Assembly: GCA_009691025.1 (NCBI GenBank)
Contig: SHWB01000017.1
Span: 1 to 35,442, forward strand
DNA length: 35,442 nucleotides
Direction: 5' to 3'
DNA from: Alphaproteobacteria bacterium
Lineage (GTDB): Bacteria > Pseudomonadota > Alphaproteobacteria > UBA6615
The position numbers were made by a program, and so were the translations under genes. Below, in pieces: positions 8,580 through 21,072 of the stretch. The notes under the pieces were generated by a model. It was given only the letters and a program-made list of their open reading frames with translations. It was not told the origin of the DNA and did not search any database. Every line of letters begins with the position of its first letter. Positions within the stretch are counted from its first letter, which is position 1.

Positions 8580-9815
8580 ATGCCCGGTATGGTGACGGTG
8601 ACGGACGGCCGCGAGGGCGCGGGCTGGCGGCGGCCGGAAGTGCTGCTGCTGGTACTTGCCGCGGCCATGCCTCTGGCCTCCTCCATCTGGATGGCGATGC
8701 TCAACAACTTCGCCAGCGAACGGGCCGCGTTCGATGGCGCCGCCATCGGCGTGCTGCATTCGGTGCGCGAAATCCCCGGCCTACTCGCCTTCAGCTTCAT
8801 CGCCCTGCTGTTCGTCTTCCGCGAACAGGTCATCGCCTACCTGTCGCTGATCCTGCTCGGCCTCGGCGTGTTCGCGACCGGCTATTTCCCGACCTACATG
8901 GGGCTGCTGGCGACGACGCTCGCGCTGTCGGTCGGCTTCCACTACTATGAGACCGCCTCCCAGAGCCTCGCGCTGCAATGGACCAGCCGCGAGCGGGCGC
9001 CGCTGCTGCTGGGCCGCATCCTCTCCGTCATGGGCATCGGCTCAATCGCCGCCTTCGGCCTCGGCTGGCTCGCCTTGCGGTTTCTTGGCGTGGACATGGA
9101 AACGGTGTTCGCCGCCGGCGGCCTCGCCACCGTGGCGGTGACGGTAGCCGCATGGATCGCCTTTCCGAAGTACGAAAGCGCCGTGCGCCAGCGCCGCGGC
9201 ATGGTGCTGCGACGCCGCTACTGGCTCTACTACGCCCTGACCTTCATGACCGGGGCGCGACGGCAGATTTTCGTCGTCTTCGCCACCTTACTGCTGGTCC
9301 AGAAATTCGGCCTGTCTGTCGACTGGATGGTGTTGCTGTTCTTCGCCAACCAGGCGCTCTACTCGTTCGTCGCGCCGCGCATCGGGCGCTTCGTAGCACG
9401 GGTCGGCGAGCGCCGCTCGCTGACCTTCGAGTACTGCGGCGTCATCGGCATCTTCGTCGGCTACGCCTCCGTCGACAATGTCTGGATCGCCGCCGGCCTA
9501 TACGTGCTCGACCAGATGTTCTTCGGCATGGCCATGGCCATCCGCACCTACTTCCAGAAGATCGCCGACCCTGCCGACATTGCGCCGTCCTCCGGCGTGT
9601 CGCTGTCGATCAGCCATATTGCCGCCGTCTTCATCCCCGTGCTCTACGGCATATTGTGGCTGTGGAGCCCGGAATTCGTGTTCCTGTCCGGCGCCGTCCT
9701 CGCGGCGGTCAGCCTGTTGCTCGCGCGCATGGTGCCACTTGACCCCGGCAAGGGCAGCGAGACGGTGCCCCTGTTCCGCCCGGCATCGGCGCCGGCGCCG
9801 ATGCCGGCGGAGTAA
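8580..9815 (+). CDS. MFS-type permease
   Basis: An integral membrane protein of about 411 aa with 11-12 hydrophobic segments in two halves, separated near residues 195-215 by a basic cytoplasmic loop (VRQRRGMVLRRR), as in the major facilitator superfamily. Family-level features include VREIPGLLAF in the first half and FFGMAMAIRTYFQKIADP in the second. The substrate cannot be assigned. The start is taken as ATG 8580 (GGGGAA upstream); an ATG three codons later is also possible, and longer in-frame extensions upstream lack hydrophobic or conserved character. The gene is divergent from nadE and convergent with the phosphoribosyltransferase gene, 11 bases away. Confidence 0.8.
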   Translation: MPGMVTVTDGREGAGWRRPEVLLLVLAAAMPLASSIWMAMLNNFASERAAFDGAAIGVLHSVREIPGLLAFSFIALLFVFREQVIAYLSLILLGLGVFATGYFPTYMGLLATTLALSVGFHYYETASQSLALQWTSRERAPLLLGRILSVMGIGSIAAFGLGWLALRFLGVDMETVFAAGGLATVAVTVAAWIAFPKYESAVRQRRGMVLRRRYWLYYALTFMTGARRQIFVVFATLLLVQKFGLSVDWMVLLFFANQALYSFVAPRIGRFVARVGERRSLTFEYCGVIGIFVGYASVDNVWIAAGLYVLDQMFFGMAMAIRTYFQKIADPADIAPSSGVSLSISHIAAVFIPVLYGILWLWSPEFVFLSGAVLAAVSLLLARMVPLDPGKGSETVPLFRPASAPAPMPAE

Positions 9816-9826
9816 GCGCCGCCGGC

Positions 9827-10972
9827 CTAGCGCCGGTGCAGAAACTCGCGGCCAACCTTCACGCGCCTGACGCCGTTGTATTCGACGATGTCGGCGGTGG
9901 CGTAGGTCTCGTGCCAGTCCTCGGGCAGGTAGGAGCCGGTGCCGACGACGTCGATCGGCGCCCTGGCAACAGCCATCACTTTGCACTTGGCCGGGCCGAA
10001 GCCCGAGGAGACGACGATCTTCACCTGGCCGAAGCCGGCTGCATCAAGCGTCTCGCGCAGATGCCAGATGGCGGCTGCCGAGACGCCGGGACCGATGAGG
10101 TCGCGCAGTTCGCTTTCCGAGCGGTAGCCGCGCGTCGCGTCCGGTACGTGGCGTTCTAGCACGGCGTAGGATGCCGTCGGATCGAGCCCTTCGGCGTATC
10201 GTCCGCCCGGCGTGTCGAGGCGCAGCGAAAGCTGGCCGGACGCCACGAGATCGGGAAAGTGGCGGGCGACGGCCAGCGAGTCGGTGATCTCCTGTCCGAA
10301 ATAATCGACCAGCACGGTCATCGGCTCGCCGGGGAAGGTCTCGGCGTACATCTCGGCGGCGCGCACGGTCGAGCCGGCATAGCCGATCAGCGCGTGCGGC
10401 ATGGTGCCGAGGCCGCGCTCGCGGCCGAAGTAATGCGCCGTGGCGTCGGTGGCGTTGCCGACAAAGCCGACGGCGCCGACCTTGCGCTTCGCCCGCGCCG
10501 AGCCGACCGAGGCGGCATAGGCCATCAGCTCGGCCATGTCGGAGCCGGTGCAGTGGCGGGCATCGAAGGCGAGGAAGGCGACCTTCGGCAAATCCATGCA
10601 CATCGCCGAGGCGTTGTAGGCGGCCACGCACGCCGCGCCGAGCTTCTGCAGGTACAGCGTCTCGAGGTCTACGAGGTTGTAGAAGGATCCGGTAAGGTAG
10701 AACAGCGGCTCGCCGGCGCCAACCCACTTGCCCTCGGGAAAGAGCTGCTCGATCTCGACCGGCGACTGGCGGGCGACGCTGACCGCCGTGATCCAGTCGA
10801 GCGCCAGACGCGGCGCGGCGACGACCGGCCGGCGCATGAACACCGCATAGGTCACGGCCTGGTCGCCGAAGCGGCCGACCGTGGCGCGCGTGCGGTTGAA
10901 ATAGGTATCGGTCAGGCGCGCGATGTCGCCTTCGGCCGGGCGCGGCATCGCACGTGTCTCCAGCGAGTCCAT
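9827..10972 (-). CDS. Nicotinate phosphoribosyltransferase family protein
   Basis: A 381-aa NAPRTase-family enzyme, expected to join nicotinate to PRPP to give nicotinate mononucleotide, the salvage entry to NAD. The N-terminus has the family DTYFNRT stretch, DARHCTGSDMAEL lies at about residues 137-149, and GTMPHALIGYAGS at about 189-201 carries the conserved histidine (H193) that is phosphorylated in characterised enzymes. SSGFGPAKC near the C-terminus fits the phosphate-binding region. ATG 10972 is preceded by GGGAG at good spacing. Whether it uses nicotinate or a related base cannot be told. nadE, about 1.4 kb away, would act later in the same pathway. Confidence 0.87.
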   Translation of the reverse strand: MDSLETRAMPRPAEGDIARLTDTYFNRTRATVGRFGDQAVTYAVFMRRPVVAAPRLALDWITAVSVARQSPVEIEQLFPEGKWVGAGEPLFYLTGSFYNLVDLETLYLQKLGAACVAAYNASAMCMDLPKVAFLAFDARHCTGSDMAELMAYAASVGSARAKRKVGAVGFVGNATDATAHYFGRERGLGTMPHALIGYAGSTVRAAEMYAETFPGEPMTVLVDYFGQEITDSLAVARHFPDLVASGQLSLRLDTPGGRYAEGLDPTASYAVLERHVPDATRGYRSESELRDLIGPGVSAAAIWHLRETLDAAGFGQVKIVVSSGFGPAKCKVMAVARAPIDVVGTGSYLPEDWHETYATADIVEYNGVRRVKVGREFLHRR

Positions 10973-11183
10973 CTTCTTCTCCCGGCCGTCCCTTGCGGGG
11001 GGCTGACCCGGCGACTTGCCATCCGGCCGGCATATTCGCGCGTCCGGCGCGCCGGCGAAAGCCCCGCCGGGGCCCCGGGCGCCGCATGCACTTGGGTCGA
11101 CCGCCTGTCCTGCACGCGGCAAGGGACCGGCCACAGCGCGTCATATAGTATCCCCCGGGAAGCCAGCAGGGGCCAAGCGCAGC

Positions 11184-11618
11184 ATGGACCAGGAGTTTCG
11201 CCGCGTCGTCACCGGTCACGATCCGGCCGGCCGGTCGATCATCGCCCTCGACGACACGCCGGGCTCGGTGACGCTGGGCGAGGCCGCCGACCGGCGCGTC
11301 CTGACCGAGTTCTGGGCCACCGTCCCGACGGCCTCCGGCGCGGCCGGCGAAGGCTTCAGCGAAATTCGCTTCGTCGACATGCCGGCCGGCAGCCGCCGCG
11401 AGATGCACCGCACCGACACCGTCGACTACGGCATCGTGCTCGCCGGCGAGGTCTGGATGGTGCTCGACACAACGGAAACGCTGCTGCGCACGCGCGATGT
11501 CGTCGTCCAGCGCGGCACGAACCATGCATGGCAGAATCGCTCGGGCCTGCCGGCCCGCATGGCCTTCATCAACCTCGGCGGCCAGACGACCGACGCAAGG
11601 CGCTGTCCGCCGGTCTGA
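11184..11618 (+). CDS. Small cupin-domain protein
   Basis: A 144-aa single-domain cupin. The core covers about residues 65-135, with cupin motif 1 around MHRTDTVDYGIVLAGEVWM and motif 2 around RGTNHAWQNRSG, which retains a likely metal-binding histidine. No substrate is known for this subgroup. The ATG at 11184 gives MDQEFRRVV. It is followed 47 bases later by the D-2-hydroxyacid dehydrogenase on the same strand, so the two are probably co-transcribed and may act on one catabolic substrate; that is inference from position only. Confidence 0.8.
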   Translation: MDQEFRRVVTGHDPAGRSIIALDDTPGSVTLGEAADRRVLTEFWATVPTASGAAGEGFSEIRFVDMPAGSRREMHRTDTVDYGIVLAGEVWMVLDTTETLLRTRDVVVQRGTNHAWQNRSGLPARMAFINLGGQTTDARRCPPV

Positions 11619-11665
11619 AGCGCCCCGATCCGCATCCATCACGAAGCAGGAAGAAAGGCTGTTCC

Positions 11666-12763
11666 ATGAATCCGAGGGTGTTCGTCTTCCAGCCGATCCC
11701 GCAGATCGCCATCGACACGCTGCGGACCGCCGCTGAGGTGACCATCTACCCGCATCTCGACCGCATGATCAGCATGGACGAGATGATCGGCGCGGCGCAG
11801 CGCCACGACTACCTGCTGGCCCTGCACGAGAATTTCGTACCCGCCGAGGTGATGCGCGCCAACCAAAACCTCAAGGGCATCGGCATCCTCGGCAACAAGA
11901 CCTCGATGGTCGATTTCGACGTGGCGCTGGAGATGAAAATCCCGGTGGTCAGCATAGGCCGCCACGGTATCCCCGGCGGCGGGCCGAACAAAAATACCGC
12001 CGACCTGACGGTGGCGCTGGTGCTCAACCTCGCCTACCGCGTCATCGAGGCCGACCGCTACACCCATGCCGGCAAGTTCAAACAGAACCAGACCATGGCG
12101 CTGATGGGCGTCGGCTGCTCCGGCAACACGGTGGGCATGATCGGCCTCGGCGGCATGGGCGAGTACATGGCGCCGGTGTTCCGCGCCCTCGACATGCGCG
12201 TCGTCTACAACAAGCGCACGCGGCTCGCCCCCGAGGTCGAGAAGAAGTTCGACGTCGAATGGGTCGGCAGTATGGACGAGGTCTTCCGCCAGGCCGATTT
12301 CCTCGTCGTCGCGGTGCCGCTGACGCACGAGACCGCCGATCTGATCACGGCGCGCCATTTCGACCTGATGAAGCCGACCGCCTTCTTCATCAATACCGCG
12401 CGCGGCCGCATTGTCGTCGAACAGGATCTGATCGACGCGCTCAAGGCCGGCAAGCTCGCCGGCGCCGCGCTCGACGTCTATGCCACAGAGCCTCCCGAGC
12501 GCTGGGAAGTCGAAGTACCCGAGGAATTGTGCCGGACGGACAACGTCATCCTCATTCCACACAACGGCGGCGCCACCTGGCAGACGCGCGGCTTCATGCT
12601 GAACACTGTCGCCGAGGGCATCGTCGCGCTGATCAATGGCGAGCGGCCGGCCTCGCTGCTGAACCCCGAGGTGTTCGGCGGCCCGACGAGGTATCCGGAT
12701 ATCTACGGGCGCGGCCCCGCCGTGCCCGTCACCGAGGGCGGGCCTGCGATCTACCTGTACTGA
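11666..12763 (+). CDS. D-2-hydroxyacid dehydrogenase family protein
   Basis: An NAD(P)-dependent oxidoreductase of 365 aa that would interconvert a 2-hydroxyacid and a 2-oxoacid. The Rossmann motif GLGGMGEYMAP is at residues 160-170. The catalytic triad is present: R246 in NTARGRIV, E275 in YATEPPE and H299 in PHNGGAT. The first half contains an unusual glycine-rich stretch, GRHGIPGGGPNKNTADL (about 98-114), before the dimerisation helix. The ATG at 11666 has GGAAGAAAGG upstream. Substrate is not assignable; glyoxylate, hydroxypyruvate and phosphoglycerate-type enzymes share this fold. It follows the cupin gene and ends 15 bases before the convergent DAHP synthase. Confidence 0.88.
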   Translation: MNPRVFVFQPIPQIAIDTLRTAAEVTIYPHLDRMISMDEMIGAAQRHDYLLALHENFVPAEVMRANQNLKGIGILGNKTSMVDFDVALEMKIPVVSIGRHGIPGGGPNKNTADLTVALVLNLAYRVIEADRYTHAGKFKQNQTMALMGVGCSGNTVGMIGLGGMGEYMAPVFRALDMRVVYNKRTRLAPEVEKKFDVEWVGSMDEVFRQADFLVVAVPLTHETADLITARHFDLMKPTAFFINTARGRIVVEQDLIDALKAGKLAGAALDVYATEPPERWEVEVPEELCRTDNVILIPHNGGATWQTRGFMLNTVAEGIVALINGERPASLLNPEVFGGPTRYPDIYGRGPAVPVTEGGPAIYLY

Positions 12764-12778
12764 GCGTCGGCCTTACCC

Positions 12779-14170
12779 TCATGACGCGGCGGCGAGCCGG
12801 CGATCGCCGCGACCATCGCGCGAATCGCGCTCGCGCTTCAGGTTCTCGGCTATCTGGAAGGCCAGCTCGATCGACTGCTGGGCGTTGAGGCGCGGATCGC
12901 AATGCGTGTGGTAGCGGTCCGACAGCGTCTCCTCGGTGATCGCCTGGGCGCCTCCGATGCATTCGGTGACGTCCTGGCCGGTCATTTCGAGGTGCACGCC
13001 GCCGGGATGCGTGCCCTCGGCCCGATGGACGGCGAAGAAGGCGTCGACCTCGCGCCGGATGGCGTCGACCTCGCGCGTCTTGAAGCCGGACGCGGTCGCC
13101 ACGGTGTTGCCGTGCATGGGGTCGCAGGTCCAGACGATATGGCGGCCTGCGCGTTTGACCGTGCGCAGCAGCGCCGGCAGCTTAGCTTCCGCCTTGTCGG
13201 CGCCCATGCGGCAGATGATTGTGAGGCGGCCGGGATCGTTCTCCGGGTTCAGCGCGTCGATCAGGCGCAGCAGATCGTCCGGCTCGGTCGTCGGCCCGGC
13301 CTTGAGACCCACCGGGTTTCCGACGCCCTTGAGGAACTCGACATGCGCGCCGTCGACCTGGCGCGTGCGGTCGCCGATCCACAGCATGTGGGCCGAGCAG
13401 TCGTACCACTGGCCGGTCAGGCTGTCCTGGCGGGTCAGCGCCTGCTCGTAGACCAGCAGAAGCGCCTCGTGGCTGGTGTAGAAATCTGTCTCGCGCAACT
13501 GCGGAATCGTGTCGCCGGTCAGCCCGCACGCCTCCATGAACGACAGCGTCTCGTCGATGCGGCCGGCCAGCGCCTCGTAGCGCTCGCCCGCCGCGCTGTC
13601 GCGCACGAAGTCGAGGTTCCAGCGATGGACCTTGTGCAGATCGGCGAAGCCGCCCTGGGCGAAGGCGCGCAGCAGGTTGAGCGTCGCCGCCGACTGGTTG
13701 TAGGCGCGCATCAGCCGATCGGGATCGGTGATGCGGGCTTCGGCGGTGAAGTCCATGCCGTTGACTATGTCGCCACGGTAGCTCGGCAGCTCGACATTGC
13801 CCTGCTTCTCGGTCGGCGCGGAGCGCGGCTTGGCGAACTGGCCGGCCATGCGGCCGACCTTCACCACCGGCATCGCGGCGCCGAATGTCAGCACCACCGC
13901 CATCTGCAGCAGCACCTTGAAGGTGTCGCGGATGTTGTCGGGATGGAATTCGGCGAAGCTCTCGGCGCAGTCGCCACCCTGCAGCAGGAAGGCCTCGCCG
14001 CGCGCCACGCGGGCCAGTTTCTCGCGCAGCGTGCGCGCCTCCCCGGCGAAGACCAGCGGCGGGTAGCGGCGCAACTCCTTCTCGACGCGGGCCAGATGCT
14101 CGCTGTCCGGATAGTCGGGCACCTGCCGGATCGGCAGCTCCCGCCAGCTCGCCGGAGACCACGCACCCAT
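12779..14170 (-). CDS. 3-deoxy-7-phosphoheptulonate synthase, class II
   Basis: Condenses phosphoenolpyruvate and erythrose 4-phosphate in the first step of the shikimate pathway. The 463-aa protein is of the plant-like class II type: [14 protein letters not shown] with metal-ligand C68, [16 protein letters not shown] at about 106-121 for substrate binding, CDPMHGNT with the metal-binding histidine, and [18 protein letters not shown] near the C-terminus. Length is normal. The ATG at 14170 begins [13 protein letters not shown], as expected for alphaproteobacterial homologues. It is the last gene of a minus-strand group after the glutathione reductase and a small exported protein; no functional link among the three is obvious. 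Confidence 0.97.
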   Translation of the reverse strand: MGAWSPASWRELPIRQVPDYPDSEHLARVEKELRRYPPLVFAGEARTLREKLARVARGEAFLLQGGDCAESFAEFHPDNIRDTFKVLLQMAVVLTFGAAMPVVKVGRMAGQFAKPRSAPTEKQGNVELPSYRGDIVNGMDFTAEARITDPDRLMRAYNQSAATLNLLRAFAQGGFADLHKVHRWNLDFVRDSAAGERYEALAGRIDETLSFMEACGLTGDTIPQLRETDFYTSHEALLLVYEQALTRQDSLTGQWYDCSAHMLWIGDRTRQVDGAHVEFLKGVGNPVGLKAGPTTEPDDLLRLIDALNPENDPGRLTIICRMGADKAEAKLPALLRTVKRAGRHIVWTCDPMHGNTVATASGFKTREVDAIRREVDAFFAVHRAEGTHPGGVHLEMTGQDVTECIGGAQAITEETLSDRYHTHCDPRLNAQQSIELAFQIAENLKRERDSRDGRGDRRLAAAS

Positions 14171-14266
14171 CGTCCTGCTCCCGAAACCTGCAACCGCAAA
14201 TATGTCCGGACCGCCCGTCGGGCCAGAGGGCCTCGCTATACGCCCAAGAGGGCCTGAATGCCACCC

Positions 14267-14289
14267 CCGGGTCGGGCCACCAGACCCGG
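14267..14289 (-). terminator. Possible hairpin after the small exported protein gene
   Basis: A 7-bp inverted repeat (CCGGGTC at 14267-14273, GACCCGG at 14283-14289) lies 2 bases past the stop codon at 14292. No T-run follows, so any terminator role is uncertain. Confidence 0.3.
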
Positions 14290-14291
14290 CG

Positions 14292-14624
14292 TCAGCTCAC
14301 TTTCGGGGCACAGCGCTTCCAGCGCTCGGCCGGCGCATCGCCGAAGGTGACGTCGACGTCGTACTCGCCCCGCAGGACCATCCGGACCTTCGTGCCGGGG
14401 GCCGGTTCGCCTGCCGGCACCACATAGGCGAAGGCGTGGCGGTCGTAGTCGCCGCGTATGGCGTTGCCGCCCGGCGTGACGATGGCAGGACCGTGGATCT
14501 CGATATGCCGGCCGTCTGCGTGGCACCAGTCGCCATCGATAGCGTCCGCTCGCGCCGGCTGGGCGGCCACGACGCCGGCTATTGCCAGTACGGCGACCGC
14601 AAGCAGGCCCCGCGACGTCCAAAT
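14292..14624 (-). CDS. Small exported protein of unknown function
   Basis: About 110 aa. With a start at ATT 14624 the N-terminus reads as a clear Sec signal peptide: a short charged region, the hydrophobic core [16 protein letters not shown] and a likely cleavage after QPARA. The mature part of about 80 aa includes [20 protein letters not shown] and [14 protein letters not shown], with two cysteines that could pair in the periplasm. I do not know its function. ATT is a rare start, but GAGGAGGGG lies four bases before it. The only other candidate, GTG 14570, would cut the signal peptide in half and has no Shine-Dalgarno. It starts 21 bases after the glutathione reductase gene ends and is probably co-transcribed with it. 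Confidence 0.65.
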   Translation of the reverse strand: MWTSRGLLAVAVLAIAGVVAAQPARADAIDGDWCHADGRHIEIHGPAIVTPGGNAIRGDYDRHAFAYVVPAGEPAPGTKVRMVLRGEYDVDVTFGDAPAERWKRCAPKVS

Positions 14625-14644
14625 GACACCCCTCCTCGTCCTCG

Positions 14645-16030
14645 CTATTGCGCCGCCGCCGGCAGCGGCGCCGGCTCGGCCACCGGCTCGCGCATGGTGA
14701 CGAATTCCTCCGCCGCCGTGGGATGGATGCCGATGGTGGCATCGAACACCGCCTTGGTGGCGCCGGCCTTGATCGCCACGGCGAGGCCCTGGACGATCTC
14801 CCCCGCCTCTGGCCCGACCATGTGGACGCCGAGCACACGGTCTGTCGAATCCTCGACCACCAGCTTCATCAGCGTCTTTTCCGGCCGGCCGGACAGGGTG
14901 TGCCTGAGCGGCGTGAAGGTCGAGCGATAGATGCGCAGCTTGCCGTGGCGAGCGCGGGCCCCCGCCTCGGTCAGCCCCACGGTGCCGATGTTCGGGTAGC
15001 TGAACACCGCCGTCGGCACATTGGTGTAGTCGGCCGTCGCCGGCACCCCACCAAACAGGGTGCGCGTCACCGCCATCCCCTCGGCCAGCGCCACTGGTGT
15101 GAGCTGGATGCGATCGATGACATCACCAATGGCGAAGATGGAGGCAACGGATGTCATGAAATGGTCATCGACGACCACGGCGCCGTTGTCGGCAAGCTTG
15201 ACACCAGCCTCCTCCAGCCCAATGCCGCGGCTGTTGGGCGCCCGGCCGGTCGCATACATCACCTGGTCGACCTCCAGCGACGAGCCGTCGCCGAGCGTCA
15301 GCGTCAGGCCGGCCGGCCCTTTCCCGATTTTCGTTACTTCCGTAGAGAAGCGCAGGTCGACATGCTTCTTCGTCATTTCCTCGGCGAGATGCCGGCGCAC
15401 ATCGTCGTCGAAGCCGCGCAGGAACAGCGGCCCGCGATAGATCTGCGTCGTCGCCGCGCCCATGCCGGCAAAGATGCCGGCGAACTCGGCCGCAATATAG
15501 CCGCCGCCGACCACCGCGACGCGCTTCGGCAGTTCCGGCAGATAGAAAGCCTCGTTGGACGTGATGGCGTGCTCGCGCCCCGGCAGGTCCGGCACCACCG
15601 GCCAGCCGCCCGTGGCGACTAGGATGTACTTAGCCGTGACGCTGCGACCGCTGACGTCGACGGTGTGCGGATCGACCACCCGCGCCCTAGCGTGGTGCAC
15701 CTCGACGCCGGCTCCGGTCAGCACCCGATCGTAGATGCCGTTCAGGCGCGCGATCTCCTTGTCCTTGCTGGCGACGAGGGCCGCGAGGTCGAAGCTGCGC
15801 GGCCCGACCGTCCAGCCGAAGCCGGCGGCGTCCTCAAAGTCCTCGGCCAAGTGCGAGGCGTAGGCGAACAGCTTTTTGGGGATGCAGCCGACATTGACGC
15901 AGGTGCCGCCCATGCGGCCTTCCTCGGCGAGGCCGACCTTGGCGCCGTAGCGCCCGGCGGCGAAGCGCGCCGCCCGCACGCCGCCAGAGCCGCCGCCGAT
16001 AACGTAGAAATCGTAGTCGAATTCGGCCAC
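14645..16030 (-). CDS. gor: Glutathione-disulfide reductase
   Basis: An NADPH-dependent flavoprotein of 461 aa that reduces oxidised glutathione. The FAD motif [11 protein letters not shown] is at residues 12-22. The redox-active disulfide is in [13 protein letters not shown] (C44 and C49). The second Rossmann motif is [11 protein letters not shown], followed by two arginines ([15 protein letters not shown]) in the positions that favour NADPH. The C-terminal HPTAAEE carries the catalytic His-Glu pair. GTG 16030 is chosen because GGGAGGGCGG precedes it and the protein then starts [13 protein letters not shown], the normal position of the FAD motif. It is divergent from groES and upstream of the small exported protein. 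Confidence 0.95.
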   Translation of the reverse strand: MAEFDYDFYVIGGGSGGVRAARFAAGRYGAKVGLAEEGRMGGTCVNVGCIPKKLFAYASHLAEDFEDAAGFGWTVGPRSFDLAALVASKDKEIARLNGIYDRVLTGAGVEVHHARARVVDPHTVDVSGRSVTAKYILVATGGWPVVPDLPGREHAITSNEAFYLPELPKRVAVVGGGYIAAEFAGIFAGMGAATTQIYRGPLFLRGFDDDVRRHLAEEMTKKHVDLRFSTEVTKIGKGPAGLTLTLGDGSSLEVDQVMYATGRAPNSRGIGLEEAGVKLADNGAVVVDDHFMTSVASIFAIGDVIDRIQLTPVALAEGMAVTRTLFGGVPATADYTNVPTAVFSYPNIGTVGLTEAGARARHGKLRIYRSTFTPLRHTLSGRPEKTLMKLVVEDSTDRVLGVHMVGPEAGEIVQGLAVAIKAGATKAVFDATIGIHPTAAEEFVTMREPVAEPAPLPAAAQ

Positions 16031-16152
16031 CGGCCCGCCCTCCCCTGTCTGCCGGGTGATAGGTATCTCCCGTGGCTGGCCCGGACAAGCCGGCACGGCC
16101 CGCTGGCGCCGGCACGGCACCCGTGCCGGCCGGTCAGGCGCCGTCGTCCCCC

Positions 16153-16180
16153 TTGAACTCCCGGCCAGTCTCGACTAAAT
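16153..16180 (+). promoter_or_regulatory. Probable groESL promoter
   Basis: TTGAAC at 16153-16158 is followed after 16 bases by CTAAAT (16175-16180). A start a few bases later would fall at or inside the CIRCE element, the usual arrangement for HrcA repression. The CTTGAA core also fits an alphaproteobacterial heat-shock sigma factor -35, so the sigma class is open. Confidence 0.5.
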
Positions 16181-16185
16181 GGCTG

Positions 16186-16212
16186 TTAGCACTCAGCCAC
16201 AGCGAGTGCCAA
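16186..16212 (+). promoter_or_regulatory. CIRCE operator (HrcA binding site)
   Basis: TTAGCACTC (16186-16194), a 9-base spacer, then GAGTGCCAA (16204-16212). This matches the CIRCE consensus TTAGCACTC-N9-GAGTGCTAA at all but one base. It lies 47 bases before the groES ATG. HrcA repression of groESL is well established for this element; hrcA itself is not in the window. Confidence 0.93.
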
Positions 16213-16259
16213 TACGAATCGAGATTGTGCGAATTCAACGTCTTAGGAGGAATTGAGGG

Positions 16260-18240
<1,981 letters not shown>

Positions 18241-18292
18241 GAACGGCGCCGGGACTTCGGACCCGGCGGTCCTCGGGGTTAAAACAGGATTA

Positions 18293-18330
18293 GGGCCCGT
18301 ACGGCATTCCCGCACGGGCCCGTTTCTTTT
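18293..18330 (+). terminator. Intrinsic terminator of groES-groEL
   Basis: An 8-bp stem GGGCCCGT (18293-18300) and ACGGGCCC (18314-18321) encloses a 13-base loop and is followed by GTTTCTTTTCT. It begins 53 bases after the groEL stop. Confidence 0.85.
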
Positions 18331-18367
18331 CTGAATCCCGCCCGCTGTTCGCCGCCCCTATCTCGCC

Positions 18368-18450
18368 CGTCATTGCGAGCGAAGCGAAGAAATCCAGTCG
18401 CTGGCCAGCACGCATGATTGCTTCGTCGCCTGCGCCTCCTCGCAATGACG
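18368..18450. repeat. Intergenic palindromic repeat, family A
   Basis: Outer arms CGTCATTGCGAG (18368-18379) and CTCGCAATGACG (18439-18450) are perfectly complementary, and inner GCGAAG/CTTCG pieces pair imperfectly. The sequence type beginning CGTCATTGCGAGCGAAGCGA is a dispersed element familiar from alphaproteobacterial genomes. Together with the next repeat it fills the gene-free stretch 18331-18605. Confidence 0.75.
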
Positions 18451-18462
18451 ACGATGGTGACT

Positions 18463-18584
18463 GTCGCCCCAGGCAAAGCGAAGCGGAGACCCGGGGCCCA
18501 TGAACACGGGCGGCCGACCACCGCCAACGCCTGTGTTCATGGCTTCCGAATCGCGGCCGCTTGCGCGGCCTTGCCCGGGACGAC
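18463..18584. repeat. Intergenic palindromic repeat, family B
   Basis: Outer arms GTCGCCCCAGGCAA (18463-18476) and TTGCCCGGGACGAC (18571-18584) pair with two mismatches. Inner arms CCATGAACAC (18498-18507) and GTGTTCATGG (18533-18542) pair perfectly. This is a second dispersed repeat type, different in sequence from the neighbouring one. No ORF with coding character lies in it. Confidence 0.7.
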
Positions 18585-18605
18585 AGCCGACCTCGTAGAG
18601 ACGCG

Positions 18606-18974
18606 CTATGCCGCCAGCGGGTCCGGGCCGAACCGGTTGGCACCCGTCGTGCCCCGCTGCACGAAGAAAACGATCAGCACGATCGTGCCGACGATCGGCA
18701 CGAACCCGAGCAGTATCCACCAGCCGGTGCGATCGATGTCGTGCAGGCGGCGGATCACCACAGCGATCGACGGCAGCAGAAGAGCCAGCGCGAACAGGGA
18801 CGACAGCGGCAACATCTGTCCGGCGGCGCCGAACAGAAGTCTGTCGACGAGCGACAGGACGATCCAGGCAACGGAGTAGAACAGCACGAAGTACCAGTAT
18901 TACGACCGCGGCGCCCGGCCACGGAAACCGACATACTGACGAAAGCCATATCTGACCGCTTGTGTGAATCCCAT
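18606..18974 (-). pseudogene. DUF805 membrane protein gene with an internal stop
   Basis: Read through, the frame gives 122 residues of the DUF805 family. It starts MGFTQAVRYGFRQYVGFRGRAPRS, then has a TAA at 18900-18902, then YWYFVLFYSVAW and at least three membrane helices with the family hallmark RRLHDIDRTGWW. In relatives the position of the stop is Glu in an RSE(Y/F)W motif, so GAA to TAA explains it as a single-base change. The remainder is intact, with no frameshift. An in-frame ATG at 18986 could also be the start. A GTG at 18887 might restart translation and give a 93-aa protein lacking the N-terminal segment. DUF805 proteins have no established function. Confidence 0.82.
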
Positions 18975-19015
18975 CTCGGCCCCCATGAGAACGACCGGGA
19001 AAGCCTACACCCGGC

Positions 19016-20839
<1,824 letters not shown>

Positions 20840-20877
20840 GTTCTCCGCCTTCGAGCCATCACCCGATGAACAACGAA

Positions 20878-21040
20878 CTTTTCCTCTCCCATAAGGAGGG
20901 GGCAGGGTGAGTGGTTGCGGACGGAACATAGTCACGTTCGGGACCGGGCCGCGGGGGGCCGGTGCCTCCGTAGCCGCGACCGCAACTCCCTCACCCGGCC
21001 GGCTGGCGCCGGCCACCCCTCTCCCTCGAGGAGAGGGAAA
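20878..21040. repeat. Large compound palindrome between the cupin gene and glmS
   Basis: The left part (about 20878-20920: TTTTCCTCTCCC, then GGGTGAGTGGTTGCGG) is imperfectly complementary to the right part (about 20981-21040: CCGCAACTCCCTCACCC, then CCTCTCCCTCGAGGAGAGGG). The right part contains its own palindromes, GGCCGGCTGGCGCCGGCC and CCTCTCCCTCGAGGAGAGG. The CCCTCACCCGGC / CTCTCCCTCGAGGAGAGGG sequence type is a common dispersed intergenic element in Alphaproteobacteria. It would form a large hairpin in the glmU-glmS transcript. Confidence 0.75.
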
Positions 21041-21072
21041 CCTTTCACGACACCCTGACGGCAGCGAACCGC

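Noticed and set aside
10259..12763. An 834-codon frame ending in the dehydrogenase
   Set aside because: Its first half is antisense to the phosphoribosyltransferase gene and out of frame with the cupin. The dehydrogenase starts at 11666 with its own ribosome-binding site.
20840..21072. glmS ribozyme or riboswitch upstream of glmS
   Set aside because: The region holds a dispersed palindrome. No glmS ribozyme core is recognisable, and that ribozyme is characteristic of Gram-positive bacteria.
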